NCBI GenBank assembly: GCA_024690425.1
Contig: JAILCT010000100.1
Span: 28,892-92,891, forward strand
DNA: 64,000 nt
Reading direction: 5' to 3'
From: Lachnospiraceae bacterium
GTDB lineage: Bacteria > Bacillota_A > Clostridia > Lachnospirales > Lachnospiraceae
In this document: piece by piece, positions 1 through 10,141 of the stretch
Layout: each line of letters starts with the position of its first letter
How positions within the stretch are numbered: position 1 is the stretch's first letter
Program-made: the position numbers and the translations under genes
The notes under the pieces: model-generated
The model's database searches: none
Told to the model about the DNA's origin: nothing
Seen by the model: only the letters and a program-made list of their open reading frames with translations

Positions 1-1
1 C

Positions 2-1156
2 AGTGATTTCTTCAAGAGTCAGTCGTATGAGTTCAACAACTATATGCTTACAGGTGATATTGAGGCGGATATGTACTATCTTGATGAAGGCATGTATATG
101 TTCGTCAGTGAGACTTCCGATTATGACAAGATCAAGAAGCTGGGTACACGGATAAGGGACCATTATATTGATACCCTGGATTTCAGGGATTTTTCACTGA
201 TGGTAGACTGCAGGATATGTATCTTAAGGTGTCCGAATGATATTGATAACTTCAACACTCTCTATACCTTCGGAGGCAACTTCCATACGATCCTTCCGGC
301 GGTAAAGGATGTGATGAATTATCCCGACTACGTTAATGACCGCGACTTCAGGATAAAGAGCGAGCTCAATGACATCATAAGGAATGCCATCGATCACAAT
401 TGCTTCGAAATATTTTATCAGCCCATTTACTCAATAATCGAGAAGAAGTTTGTTGCTGCCGAGGCTTTTGTAAGGTTAAGAGATGAGAAGTACGGCATCA
501 TAGCACCGGGTATGTTCATTGAGGCTGCGGAGATCAGCGGCGACATACATAAGATAGGTGACTTTGTCATGGAAGATGTGTGCAGGTTCATATCGGAGAA
601 TGACTTTAAGAAGCTGGGGCTTAACTGCATAGAGATAAATATGTCGACTTCCCAGTGTATAGAGATGAACCTGGTTGAGAAGGTTTCAGGCATGCTTGAG
701 AAATATAAGCTTGATCCGTCATTCATCAATCTTGAGATCACTGAGTCTGCTGTTGATTTTGACCCCGATGTTGTGGATGCGAATGTTAACAGGCTGCACG
801 AAATGGGGATCAATTTTGCACTGGATGATTACGGGACGGGTTATTCGAACGTCAAGAGAGTGACGACCCTTCCGGTTGATATAGTTAAGCTTGACAAGAC
901 CTTCGTTGACGGAGTAGATGATCCCCAGATGTGGATCATGGTCAAGGAAACTATCAAGATGCTGAAGCAGATGGGCAAGAAGGTTCTTGTGGAAGGCGTC
1001 GAAGAGGAATCGGTCGTAGATAAGTTCACCAATCTGGGAGCCGATTATATACAGGGCTGTGAGTATCTGCAGGGTTACTATTTCTGCAGGCCTCTTCCGG
1101 AGCGCGATTTCCTCGAATTTATGGAGAAACAGGTCAGAATTGAAGGATTTGCTTAA
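2..1156 (+). CDS. EAL-domain protein (c-di-GMP phosphodiesterase type), 5' end cut by window
   Basis: The reading frame is open from base 2, before the first ATG at 44, so the N-terminus lies outside the window. The C-terminal 250 residues are an EAL domain that would hydrolyse cyclic di-GMP to pGpG. The EAL motif reads EAF-RL. The later catalytic motifs are present: EINMS (Asn), LEITES (Glu), DDYGTGYS (two Asp), VKLDK (Lys), VEGVE (Glu) and LQGYYFCRPLP (Gln). An active enzyme is therefore likely despite the EAF variant. The preceding 110 residues resemble the end of a degenerate GGDEF-type domain, which is an inference. The stop overlaps the start of the next ABC gene by about 17 bases. Confidence 0.85.
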   Translation, partial: SDFFKSQSYEFNNYMLTGDIEADMYYLDEGMYMFVSETSDYDKIKKLGTRIRDHYIDTLDFRDFSLMVDCRICILRCPNDIDNFNTLYTFGGNFHTILPAVKDVMNYPDYVNDRDFRIKSELNDIIRNAIDHNCFEIFYQPIYSIIEKKFVAAEAFVRLRDEKYGIIAPGMFIEAAEISGDIHKIGDFVMEDVCRFISENDFKKLGLNCIEINMSTSQCIEMNLVEKVSGMLEKYKLDPSFINLEITESAVDFDPDVVDANVNRLHEMGINFALDDYGTGYSNVKRVTTLPVDIVKLDKTFVDGVDDPQMWIMVKETIKMLKQMGKKVLVEGVEEESVVDKFTNLGADYIQGCEYLQGYYFCRPLPERDFLEFMEKQVRIEGFA

Positions 1157-2849
1157 GTACCTAAAATCATATAAAAAGGAGTGTGTTCTTGCTCCTCTCT
1201 TTAAGATGCTCGAAGCTGTTTTCGAGCTCTTTGTCCCTTTAGTGGTGGCAAGCATCATAGACAGGGGAATAGGCGGGGGAAACAGGCTGTATATCGTCAA
1301 ATGCAGCATCATAATGATCAGCCTGGGCCTTGTAGGCCTTGCGAGCGCCGTGTCGGCCCAGTACATGGCTGCAAGGGCCGCGGTCGGATTCGCGACCGGT
1401 GTAAGGCATGATCTGTTCAAGCACATCATGAGCCTGTCATATAAGAACATTGACGAGCTCGGAACCTCTACCATGATAACGAGAATGACCGCCGACATCA
1501 ATCAGGCGCAGACGGGTGTAAACATGTTTCTGCGCCTTTTTCTGCGTTCACCCTTTATTGTTTTCGGCGCAATGATAATGGCCTTTACGATAAATGTGAA
1601 GGAGGCCATGATATTTGTTCTTGTCATAATACTGCTGTTTTTTGTTGTGGGTTTTGTCATGTACTTTAACATTCCCATGTTAAAGAAGGTACAGAAAAAG
1701 CTCGATGAAATAATGCTGCTGACAAGGGAGAACCTTGTAGGTGCAAGGGTTATAAGGGCATTTACTCTTGAGGATAAGGAGACGGATGACTATATAAGGG
1801 AAAATACCGGACTCCTTAAAGAGCAGAGGAGGGCAGGGCATCTGTCCGCATCGCTTAACCCCATGACCTTTGTGCTGATAAACCTTGCGATAGTCATTCT
1901 TATCTATACAGGTGCCCTTAAGGTTGATTCGGGGATACTTACAAGGGGTCAGGTGGTTGCCCTCTATAATTACATGTCGCAGATACTCGTTGAACTTATA
2001 AAGCTGGCCAACCTTATCCTTCTGCTTAACAGGGCCATTGCAAGCGGTGACAGGGTGGCGGATGTATTCAGGCTTAAACCGGATATAAGCGATCCGGGCG
2101 GAGAAGTCACTGCTGTCAAAGACGGTGATCATGTAAGGTTTGAACACGTAAGCTTTAAATACAATGATTCTGGTGATGAAGCCCTGTCGGATATTGACTT
2201 CTCGGTAAGAAGGGGAGAGACGGTAGGCATAATCGGCGGAACGGGTTCGGGCAAGACATCGGTCGTCAACCTGATCCCGCGATTTTACGATGTCAGTGCG
2301 GGAGCGGTATATGTCGACGGAGTGGATGTGAGGGCTTACAGCCTTAAGGCATTAAGGGCAAGGATGGGGCTGGTACCTCAGAAGGCAGTCCTTTTTAAAG
2401 GGACCATAGCCGAGAACTTAAGATGGGGTAATGAAGAGTCGGACGATGAAGAACTTATGGAGGCCGTACGGCTTGCGGTATGCAGTGATGTTGTTGAAGC
2501 CAAGGGCGGCCTTGACGGTGTGATCGAGCAGGGAGGACGCAACCTGTCCGGCGGACAGAGGCAGAGGCTTACTATAGCAAGGGCTCTCGTAGGCAAGCCG
2601 GATATCCTTATTCTTGATGATTCTTCTTCGGCCCTTGATTATGCAACAGACCGTAAGCTTCGGAATAACCTTAAGGATATGGGATACAGACCGACTGTAT
2701 TTATAGTCGCCCAGAGAACATCATCGGTCCGGTATGCGGACAAAATCATCGTTCTTGATGACGGATGTGTCGTGGGTATGGGAGTGCATGAGGACCTGCT
2801 TAAGGAATGCAGTGTATATAAAGAGATATATGACAGCAATACAGCTTAG
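1140..2849 (+). CDS. ABC exporter half-transporter, degenerate-site subunit
   Basis: Six-helix ABC exporter membrane domain followed by a nucleotide-binding domain, about 569 residues. Walker A is GGTGSGKT, the signature is NLSGGQRQRL and Walker B is ILILDDSSSALD. The catalytic Glu after Walker B is Asp here and the switch His is Gln (AQRTSS). These are the changes known for the degenerate site of heterodimeric exporters such as TM287/288 and LmrCD. It should pair with the canonical subunit starting at 4285. The frame is open from 1059, but homologues start near the LLKYLKSYKKE region, so TTG 1140, overlapping the upstream gene, is preferred; this start is uncertain. Substrate unknown. Confidence 0.88.
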   Translation: MKDLLKYLKSYKKECVLAPLFKMLEAVFELFVPLVVASIIDRGIGGGNRLYIVKCSIIMISLGLVGLASAVSAQYMAARAAVGFATGVRHDLFKHIMSLSYKNIDELGTSTMITRMTADINQAQTGVNMFLRLFLRSPFIVFGAMIMAFTINVKEAMIFVLVIILLFFVVGFVMYFNIPMLKKVQKKLDEIMLLTRENLVGARVIRAFTLEDKETDDYIRENTGLLKEQRRAGHLSASLNPMTFVLINLAIVILIYTGALKVDSGILTRGQVVALYNYMSQILVELIKLANLILLLNRAIASGDRVADVFRLKPDISDPGGEVTAVKDGDHVRFEHVSFKYNDSGDEALSDIDFSVRRGETVGIIGGTGSGKTSVVNLIPRFYDVSAGAVYVDGVDVRAYSLKALRARMGLVPQKAVLFKGTIAENLRWGNEESDDEELMEAVRLAVCSDVVEAKGGLDGVIEQGGRNLSGGQRQRLTIARALVGKPDILILDDSSSALDYATDRKLRNNLKDMGYRPTVFIVAQRTSSVRYADKIIVLDDGCVVGMGVHEDLLKECSVYKEIYDSNTA

Positions 2850-2887
2850 GGTCTTATGATCGACCCGTTTTGCGAAAGGAGGAGACC

Positions 2888-4285
2888 ATGCCGGTAACAG
2901 GAGCGATAATGGTTCCTCATCCGCCCATAATATTACCCGAAGTAGGCGGTGGGGAAGAGGAGAAGATAAGGGATACGATCAGGGCATACGATGAGGCGGC
3001 GCAGTTTGTTGCGTCCCTTAAACCGGACACATTGATCGTTACATCACCCCACAGCGTGATGTACGCCGATTATTTCCACATTTCACCCGGAATGCGGGCA
3101 AGAGGAGATATGGGGGCGTTCCGCGCGCCTTCGGTCAAGTTCGATGTTGACTATGACAATGAACTGACCGACAGGCTTGCAAGAAAGGCACTCCATCTTG
3201 ACTTTCCGGCAGGCGTTCTTGGGGAGAAGGATGCTTCGCTTGACCACGGAACTATGGTTCCCCTCTATTTCATAAACAAATACTATACGGATTACAGGCT
3301 GGTCAGAATAGGACTGTCCGGCCTGTCCCTGCCGGAACATTACAGGTTCGGAATGATCATAAAGGAAGTGTGCGAAGAACTGGGAAGAAAGACAGTGCTT
3401 GTAGGCAGCGGAGATCTGTCCCATAAACTCCTTGCCGAGGGGCCCTATGGATTCAGTAAGGAAGGTCCCGAGTATGATGAGCGGATAATGGATGTTATGG
3501 GCAGGGCAGCGTTTCTTGAACTGTTCGATTTTGACGAATCCTTCTGTGATAAGGCTGCCGAGTGCGGCCACCGCAGCTTCTGCATAATGGCCGGAGCACT
3601 TGACGGCTGTGAGCTTGAGACAAGGCGCCTGTCTCATGAGGGGACCTTCGGCGTAGGATACGGCATATGTACATACAGGGTTACGGACGGATCCGGCAAT
3701 GCTTCCGACAGGCAGTTCCTTAAGATGTGGGAAGAGAAAAAGCTGGCTGGCCTTAATGAAAGAAGGGCAGCCGAAGATCCTTACGTTAAGCTGGCCAGGG
3801 AGACCATAGAGTCATATATCCGGGACGGAAAAAAGCCGGCCCTTCCTTCAGGCCTTCCGGATGATATGACATCCCGCAGGGCAGGGGTCTTCGTATCCAT
3901 CCATAAGGAAGGAAGGCTAAGGGGCTGCATAGGTACGATATCAAGTGTTTATGACTGCATAGGAAATGAGATCATAGAGAATGCGATATCCGCTTCGACC
4001 AGGGATCCGAGATTTGATCCGATAAGAGTACATGAGCTCCCGATGCTTGAGATCAATGTTGATGTCCTGTCGGAAGCCGAGGATATAAAGAGCAAGGATG
4101 AACTTGATGTAAAAAGATATGGTGTCATAGTCACCAAGGGATATAAGAGGGGGCTTCTCCTTCCCAATCTCGATGGGGTAGACACTGTTGATGAGCAGGT
4201 GGCGATCGCTCTGAGAAAAGCGGGGCTTTCGGAAAATGAGAAGGGATACAGCCTTCAGAGATTTGAGGTTGTCAGGCATATCTGA
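2888..4285 (+). CDS. LigB/MEMO-like domain fused to AMMECR1 domain (AmmeMemoRadiSam protein A type)
   Basis: Start ATG 2888 is chosen for its AAAGGAGGA ribosome site. Residues about 1-270 match the class III extradiol dioxygenase fold (LigB, related to MEMO), with candidate metal ligands in VPHPP, TSPHS and GDLSHK. Residues about 300-465 are an AMMECR1 domain (GVFVSIHKEGRLRGCIG). The biochemical role of the AmmeMemoRadiSam set is not established; a radical SAM partner normally accompanies it but none is seen nearby. The gene sits between two ABC exporter subunits, and its stop overlaps the next start (TGATG at 4283-4287), so translation is probably coupled. That suggests a shared job with the exporter, but this is inference. 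Confidence 0.87.
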   Translation: MPVTGAIMVPHPPIILPEVGGGEEEKIRDTIRAYDEAAQFVASLKPDTLIVTSPHSVMYADYFHISPGMRARGDMGAFRAPSVKFDVDYDNELTDRLARKALHLDFPAGVLGEKDASLDHGTMVPLYFINKYYTDYRLVRIGLSGLSLPEHYRFGMIIKEVCEELGRKTVLVGSGDLSHKLLAEGPYGFSKEGPEYDERIMDVMGRAAFLELFDFDESFCDKAAECGHRSFCIMAGALDGCELETRRLSHEGTFGVGYGICTYRVTDGSGNASDRQFLKMWEEKKLAGLNERRAAEDPYVKLARETIESYIRDGKKPALPSGLPDDMTSRRAGVFVSIHKEGRLRGCIGTISSVYDCIGNEIIENAISASTRDPRFDPIRVHELPMLEINVDVLSEAEDIKSKDELDVKRYGVIVTKGYKRGLLLPNLDGVDTVDEQVAIALRKAGLSENEKGYSLQRFEVVRHI

Positions 4286-6057
4286 TGAAGAGTGAGAAGA
4301 GAAAGAAAACAGTCAGCCGGATAATGAAATATATAAAGAGCTACAGGATAAGTGCGGTCCTGTCGCTTATATTCGCTGTTGTAAACGTTACGGCAAGCCT
4401 GTATGTACCGATACTCATAGGCCGGGCGATAGACTGCATCGTATACGGGGCGACGGATTATCCGAGGATGATCAATATCCTGTTAAGGGCACTTTTATCC
4501 ATCATAATCGCATCAGCATCACTGTGGTGCATGAATGAGACCAACAATCATCTTACATACGGGATAGTGCGGGATATAAGGAATGAAGCATTTAAGAAGA
4601 TACATAAGCTTCCGTTTTCCTTCCTTGATTCCCATCCGGCAGGAGATATATTGAGCAGGATAATAGCCGATGTCGATCAGTTCGCCGACGGACTTCTTAT
4701 GGGATTCACACAGCTTTTTACAGGCGTGATGACAATACTTATAACGCTTGGTTTCATGTTTTCAATGAATCCGCTCATTACCCTGATAGTGTTTTTCGTA
4801 ACACCCCTTTCCCTGTTTGTAGCCAGATATATCTCTCGGAACACATATGACCTGTTCGGGATACAGTCGGGCATAAGGGGAGACCAGACACAGCTTATCG
4901 ATGAGATGATAGGAAACAGTAAGACAGTCAAGGCGTTCTCCTACGAGGACAAGGCCGTGGCCAGGTTTGATGAGATAAACAACAGGCTTGAATCGGCTTC
5001 TCTCAAGGCCCTCTTTTATTCGTCCCTTACAAATCCCGGTACCCGTTTCGTAAACAGTATCGTATATGCTCTTGTAGCACTGACAGGGGGAATAAATGTC
5101 CTGGCCGGTGGGATGAGTGTGGGCATACTTGCAAGCTTTTTAAGCTATGCCAACCAGTATACCAAGCCGTTCAACGAGATATCAGGTGTGCTCACGGAAC
5201 TTCAGAATGCCCTTGCTTGTGCAGGCAGGGTTTTTGAGTTTATTGATGAAGAAGAGGAAGAAAGCGATGAAGGACTTCCCATCCTTAACCATGCGGAACC
5301 GGGTGGTGCAGGGAGCACGGATGACGGATCCGTAACAGGAAATGTGTGCTGCAGGGATGTTGCTTTCTCCTATGTAAAGGGGAAAAAGCTTATCGAGAAC
5401 CTTAACATAGACGTAAGACAGGGAGAAAGGGTTGCCATCGTAGGACCGACAGGATGCGGTAAGACAACCGTGATCAATCTTCTTATGAGATTCTATGATA
5501 TTGATAAGGGCACTATAACGGTAGATGGTGCCCTGATAAATGAAGTTACCAGAAAGAGCTTGAGGAACTCATACGGGATGGTCCTTCAGGACACCTGGTT
5601 AAGGCATGGGACCATACGCGATAATATCAAGATGGGCCGTGACATATCCGATGAGGATATGATCGCCGCAGCCAAAGAGGTCCATTCCCATTCCTTTATA
5701 AGAAGGCTGAAGAACGGTTATGACACGGTGATAGGTGAGGAAGGCGGGAGCCTGTCACAGGGCCAGAAGCAGCTTCTGTGCATCACCCGTATCATGCTGT
5801 CCCTGCCACCGATGCTGATACTCGATGAGGCTACATCTTCCATTGATACAAGAACCGAGTTGAAGATACAGGATGCCTTTCTTAAGATGATGGAGGGCAG
5901 GACTTCCTTTATAGTGGCTCACAGGTTATCGACCATAAAGAATGCCGATCTTATCCTTGTGATGAAGGCGGGAAATATAATAGAACAGGGCAGCCATGAA
6001 GACCTTCTTAAGGCCGAAGGGTTCTACTACGAGCTGTATAATTCACAGTTTGCGTGA
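4285..6057 (+). CDS. ABC exporter half-transporter, canonical-site subunit
   Basis: About 590 residues: six transmembrane helices, then an ATPase domain with Walker A VGPTGCGKTT, signature SLSQGQKQ, Walker B MLILDEATSSID and switch His in VAHRLST. All catalytic residues are canonical, which complements the degenerate partner at 1140-2849, so the pair should form one heterodimeric multidrug- or peptide-type exporter. The start overlaps the stop of the LigB-AMMECR1 gene. An acidic insert (EEEEESDEG, about residues 320-330) separates the membrane and ATPase domains. The transported compound cannot be told from the sequence. Confidence 0.9.
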   Translation: MKSEKRKKTVSRIMKYIKSYRISAVLSLIFAVVNVTASLYVPILIGRAIDCIVYGATDYPRMINILLRALLSIIIASASLWCMNETNNHLTYGIVRDIRNEAFKKIHKLPFSFLDSHPAGDILSRIIADVDQFADGLLMGFTQLFTGVMTILITLGFMFSMNPLITLIVFFVTPLSLFVARYISRNTYDLFGIQSGIRGDQTQLIDEMIGNSKTVKAFSYEDKAVARFDEINNRLESASLKALFYSSLTNPGTRFVNSIVYALVALTGGINVLAGGMSVGILASFLSYANQYTKPFNEISGVLTELQNALACAGRVFEFIDEEEEESDEGLPILNHAEPGGAGSTDDGSVTGNVCCRDVAFSYVKGKKLIENLNIDVRQGERVAIVGPTGCGKTTVINLLMRFYDIDKGTITVDGALINEVTRKSLRNSYGMVLQDTWLRHGTIRDNIKMGRDISDEDMIAAAKEVHSHSFIRRLKNGYDTVIGEEGGSLSQGQKQLLCITRIMLSLPPMLILDEATSSIDTRTELKIQDAFLKMMEGRTSFIVAHRLSTIKNADLILVMKAGNIIEQGSHEDLLKAEGFYYELYNSQFA

Positions 6058-6136
6058 CCATGGATTATCTGATAGGATGTTATGAGGTAAAAGAGAAGAG
6101 TATTGCCGGCCGACAGAAGCTGATAAGGAGTAAATG

Positions 6137-8206
6137 ATGAAAAAGAGTATTGTATTGGCGGCATGCCTGATAACGGCAGCAGGTCTTATCCTTGCAGGAT
6201 GCGGTAAGAAGAGCGGAAGTGATCTTAAGGATAAACTTGATATTTCCACTGCGGGAGAAGCAGTGGGAAATACCGGCAGTGAAGAAGCTGAAGAAGATAA
6301 GGGAACAAAAGATGATAAGAAGGTTAAAAAGTCAGGTGAGAAGCCAATACTTCTTAAGCACAGAGGTTTTAAATACGAGCATAACAGTAACGGGCAGCTG
6401 GTGATCGACCATAAGTATTCTTATCTTTCGCTTGGTTATGATCAGGGGCGCTCCAACAAGGAGCTTGCAGTGAGCCTTGAAGAAGCAAGGGATGAGCTGC
6501 TGGCTCTTGAAGAAGACAAACGGAAGGATGAGCTTAAGGCCCTTGAAGAGAATGAGATGTATTCCTTTGAGGAGGGCTTTAACACCTATGTAAGGAGGGC
6601 GGATCCCTCGGTTGTAAGTTTTGTTACCGAATATTCGGCTGTCGGTGAATTCGACGGGCAATACTATACGGAGTATACGTCTCACAATTACTATACAGGC
6701 AGCGGGGAAGAAATAAAGCTTTCGGATATAGTAAAGGATGAAGATGCATTTTTTGATATCCTTGCCGGGAGGTTCAAGGAATATTTTGACTACGCTAATA
6801 AGAATGTATATTTCACTGATGCTGATGCGGATACCGACACCGTGAAGAAAAATATTAAGAAATATATGGATTCGGGATCATGCTCATGGACACTCGACCC
6901 GTACGGAGTTACATTTTTCCTTAATGCTTATACAGGACTTCCGGAGGGTGTGAGCCAGACAGTCTTTTTTACGGATGATGAGGATGGCAGTATTTTTAAC
7001 GAAGAATTCAGCGAGGATGCTGGGGATGAGTGGGTGACGCAGATCCCCGAGCATATCGGCTGCTATATCGATACGGATGATGACGGAGAGGCTGAATATG
7101 TAAATGCATACCCGCTGACCGACATGAAGGAATACGAAGGCTCGGAAGAGTATTATGTCAGCGGACTGCATGTGGGCATTGATGGGGAGATCCGGAACTT
7201 TAAGACCGTGATGGAAGGCGGTACGGTTTATTACGATACCTATCTTATGCATAAGAAGGGTAAGACTGTCCTGCTTGAATGCCATGATGAATATGACAGT
7301 TATTTTATTACTTCTTACAAGCTGGCCGGCGGGATAGATGAGGCGGATGCGTTAAGAGGAGCCTTTGAATGGTCGCAGGATGATAACGACAGTGACAGGG
7401 ATACAATGCTCCCGCATTACCTTCCGCTTGACATGGACAGTATCAGGGTGCTCATGGAAGAGGATAATGAAGCCCGCGATATGACGCCCGATATGATGAG
7501 CATCGATGAAGACGGGAAGATGGAGCTTGCCTCGGGTGATTTTGAACATTTTGTAAGAGCAGAAGATGACGGAAGCGTTACGGTTGATGTGGGGGAGAGC
7601 ATAGATCCCTTCTATGGAGTCTGGGTCGGCTCCTATAAGGACAGGGCGAAGGCAGTTGAACTAAATGACGTTCTTAAGGAGAAGGGATTCGAACCGGATT
7701 ATCTTTTTGCACCGGAATGGGACAACTTAAGTGATGAACCTTATTACTGCATAACGGCAGGGATATGTCACACAAAGGAAGCAGCTGACGTTATCCTTGG
7801 AGAGGCAAAGAAGGCAGGCTATAAAGATGCCTACATTAAGTTCACCGGGGAGAGGACCGGGCACAGGATCTATTATATTGTGTACGATGAAGGTAAGCTG
7901 GATATATCGCCTGATGAGGTCATAATAAACGATGTGCAGATCGAAGAACTCTCGGGCGGCAGCGGAGATACGGCGACACTGATCGTTGATAAGGATACCG
8001 TATTTGACGAATCCTGTGAGACCGAGTTCTTCGGGAATTACAAGCAGGGGGACACACCTCTTGAGTGGTACAACACTAACCAGGATATGATCGATAAGGA
8101 TGTTGATGAATATATTTCGGGCGGATCCGCATTGAAGGGTGTCTTCGAAGTGAGCATTACGGGAAACCATGTTGACAGGTTCTACGGAAGCTACTGGTGG
8201 GACTGA
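6137..8206 (+). CDS. Large lipoprotein with DUF3298/RsiV-like and SPOR-like regions
   Basis: An N-terminal signal ends in lipobox LAGC, so the mature protein should be lipid-anchored on the outer face of the membrane. Two ATGs stand side by side (6134, 6137); 6137 is better spaced from AAGGAG. An acidic, charged linker follows. Residues about 135-285 resemble the DUF3298/RsiV-type domain (SFVTEYSAVGEFDGQYYTEY; SGEEIKLSDIV). Around residues 490-580 there are two SPOR-like half-repeats (YGVWVGSYKDRAKAVELN; YYCITAGICHTKEAADVI). Function unknown; an envelope or sensing role is inference. The next gene begins similarly after its lipobox (KKS-DLKD). Confidence 0.7.
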   Translation: MKKSIVLAACLITAAGLILAGCGKKSGSDLKDKLDISTAGEAVGNTGSEEAEEDKGTKDDKKVKKSGEKPILLKHRGFKYEHNSNGQLVIDHKYSYLSLGYDQGRSNKELAVSLEEARDELLALEEDKRKDELKALEENEMYSFEEGFNTYVRRADPSVVSFVTEYSAVGEFDGQYYTEYTSHNYYTGSGEEIKLSDIVKDEDAFFDILAGRFKEYFDYANKNVYFTDADADTDTVKKNIKKYMDSGSCSWTLDPYGVTFFLNAYTGLPEGVSQTVFFTDDEDGSIFNEEFSEDAGDEWVTQIPEHIGCYIDTDDDGEAEYVNAYPLTDMKEYEGSEEYYVSGLHVGIDGEIRNFKTVMEGGTVYYDTYLMHKKGKTVLLECHDEYDSYFITSYKLAGGIDEADALRGAFEWSQDDNDSDRDTMLPHYLPLDMDSIRVLMEEDNEARDMTPDMMSIDEDGKMELASGDFEHFVRAEDDGSVTVDVGESIDPFYGVWVGSYKDRAKAVELNDVLKEKGFEPDYLFAPEWDNLSDEPYYCITAGICHTKEAADVILGEAKKAGYKDAYIKFTGERTGHRIYYIVYDEGKLDISPDEVIINDVQIEELSGGSGDTATLIVDKDTVFDESCETEFFGNYKQGDTPLEWYNTNQDMIDKDVDEYISGGSALKGVFEVSITGNHVDRFYGSYWWD

Positions 8207-8257
8207 AGGCTCATCCTTATAAGATGAGGGCTCATCATATAAATAGGGGGAAGTACT

Positions 8258-10141
8258 GTGAAGAAAAGAATCATTTTTATTGCGGTAGCGTGCCTTTTAT
8301 CATGTATGCTCCTTGCTGGCTGTAATAAAAAGTCCGATCTGAAGGACACATTGAACAATGAGACCGCAGTCCGGCCTGATGAAGATAAACCTGAAGGGAA
8401 TAATATCGTTAAGGATGAAGATGATGATGCAGTCCCGGATGGTGATCTTAACCTTAACGGGAAGGATGTGCAAAACGAAATAGACCTCACATCGGAGGAT
8501 CTGATCCTTGAATTCCTTGAAGGCGAGTGGACCATGATCGACAGGAATAAGAGAGAAGACTTCGCCACACTCAGGATACGGAATAACGGGGCATTTGATT
8601 TTATAAGGAATAAGGATGACGCATCGGGAAGCGGCAGGCTGCATTTTGCGTATTCTATGGCGGATGCCGATGAGGAACCGGACAGTTTCAGCCTTGAGTT
8701 TGACGATCTGGATGAACTTGTACCTGAGGGGAGGCTTGACTATCCGGGCTCCGGAGGCCCTTATGAGTCAAGCGGCATATTTCATATAGGTATAGGAGAG
8801 GACCGGGATTATCTGTACCTTAAGGAGATAGGGAACGGAGATACCATGATATCCCTCTATGCCCTCAATGTTGTCGGACCTGATGATTATGAGAACTGGA
8901 CTCCGGCATGGCTCTTCTACAGGGATAAGGCTCCGGAGGCTGTGGATGAAGCGCCGGATGCAGACAGGTTCTATGCATGGGCATGGGAACGTGACAGCGA
9001 CGGTATATGGCTCCAGCCGATGACCCTGTATGAATACGACACGGAAGACGAGTATACGGGCAGGCGGTACAGAGGCGGCTATTTCACGGAGAAGGAAGAT
9101 ATACGTTCCGTATATTACAGGATCTCGGACAGGGTGGACTTGAACGGACTGCTCGAGGCCGATAAATGGAGCCGCGAGTATCCTCTTATGATGTATGAGG
9201 TATCACTCGATAATAAGGGAAGGGTCGCTAAGGTCAATGAGGTTGATCAGAGCTATTACAACATTTATGACCTGGGCGATATCGATCCGGAATTCTCATA
9301 TGAGGGAACGAAGATCACCATAAACGGGCATGAGATGGATATACAGGAGTACGCTCCGGCAGCCAATGCGATCATGGATTGTACAAGGGTCGGAGACTGG
9401 ATAATAGTTGAATGCCATGTCAACCCTCATACCAGCCTGTATGAGTTCTACAATATCAATTCAGGTGATTTTGAATATGATATAGCAGGTGCCAATCTTA
9501 CCTGGCTGGGAGCTGATCTGTCAACAGCCGTTTACTCGGATTACAATCAGATATTTGATTTCTGGGGTAAACGTATCGGACAGGTTGATGAAGGAGAAGT
9601 GTATGGCCTTGAGTGGCTGGATGAGGAGACGATCGGTGCCGAGTGCCGGATGATTGACGGTAAGGGAACGGAGAAGGAATATACCTATAAGGTTGAGTAC
9701 AGACCTCAGGACAAGGCCGTGCTCACTTATTACGAATACCTGCTTGGCGGCAGCCGCCAGTGGCGGAGGTTCAGGGATGAGATGCCGGACGGAGCGGCTG
9801 CGCTCGTGATAGTAAACCCGCCGTCGAAGATGCTTGATAAGATGCCTCCGCCCCAGGTGTATGATGAGGGTGCATATGACAGGATGGTCGTGGTAAGCCT
9901 TATGGACGGCATGAGGCTGCATGTCGATTCGAACGAACCTGACGAAAACGGCAGGGAAAAGTACTGGGGCAGGCTTCATGATGTCAACAGGGGAGACGCC
10001 ACGGTATTTGAGATAACGGTTCCTGAAGGACTACCGAACGGAACCCTTGTGGTGCGTACCCCCAATTCAGGAGAGGTCCTGTGGGATATCACACAGATAT
10101 CTGGCAGAGATCCTGTCATGAGCAAATTCCTGACCATGTGA
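8258..10141 (+). CDS. Large lipoprotein of unknown function
   Basis: Starts with GTG behind AGGGGG. The signal ends in lipobox LAGC and is followed by KKSDLKDTLNNE, which resembles the start of the preceding lipoprotein, so the two may be distant relatives or may have exchanged their leaders. A low-complexity acidic linker precedes about 560 residues rich in Asp, Glu, Tyr and Trp. No known domain was recognised. Its stop codon overlaps the first unit of the palindromic repeats at 10140-10240. Probably an extracytoplasmic surface protein. Confidence 0.65.
   Translation: MKKRIIFIAVACLLSCMLLAGCNKKSDLKDTLNNETAVRPDEDKPEGNNIVKDEDDDAVPDGDLNLNGKDVQNEIDLTSEDLILEFLEGEWTMIDRNKREDFATLRIRNNGAFDFIRNKDDASGSGRLHFAYSMADADEEPDSFSLEFDDLDELVPEGRLDYPGSGGPYESSGIFHIGIGEDRDYLYLKEIGNGDTMISLYALNVVGPDDYENWTPAWLFYRDKAPEAVDEAPDADRFYAWAWERDSDGIWLQPMTLYEYDTEDEYTGRRYRGGYFTEKEDIRSVYYRISDRVDLNGLLEADKWSREYPLMMYEVSLDNKGRVAKVNEVDQSYYNIYDLGDIDPEFSYEGTKITINGHEMDIQEYAPAANAIMDCTRVGDWIIVECHVNPHTSLYEFYNINSGDFEYDIAGANLTWLGADLSTAVYSDYNQIFDFWGKRIGQVDEGEVYGLEWLDEETIGAECRMIDGKGTEKEYTYKVEYRPQDKAVLTYYEYLLGGSRQWRRFRDEMPDGAAALVIVNPPSKMLDKMPPPQVYDEGAYDRMVVVSLMDGMRLHVDSNEPDENGREKYWGRLHDVNRGDATVFEITVPEGLPNGTLVVRTPNSGEVLWDITQISGRDPVMSKFLTM

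Noticed and set aside
719..1501. Long opposite-strand open frames within many genes
   Set aside because: They follow codon structure of the real genes, lack ribosome sites and give low-complexity Ser/Leu-rich products.
6060..6137. 25-codon frame between the second ABC gene and the lipoprotein
   Set aside because: No ribosome site and no recognisable sequence.
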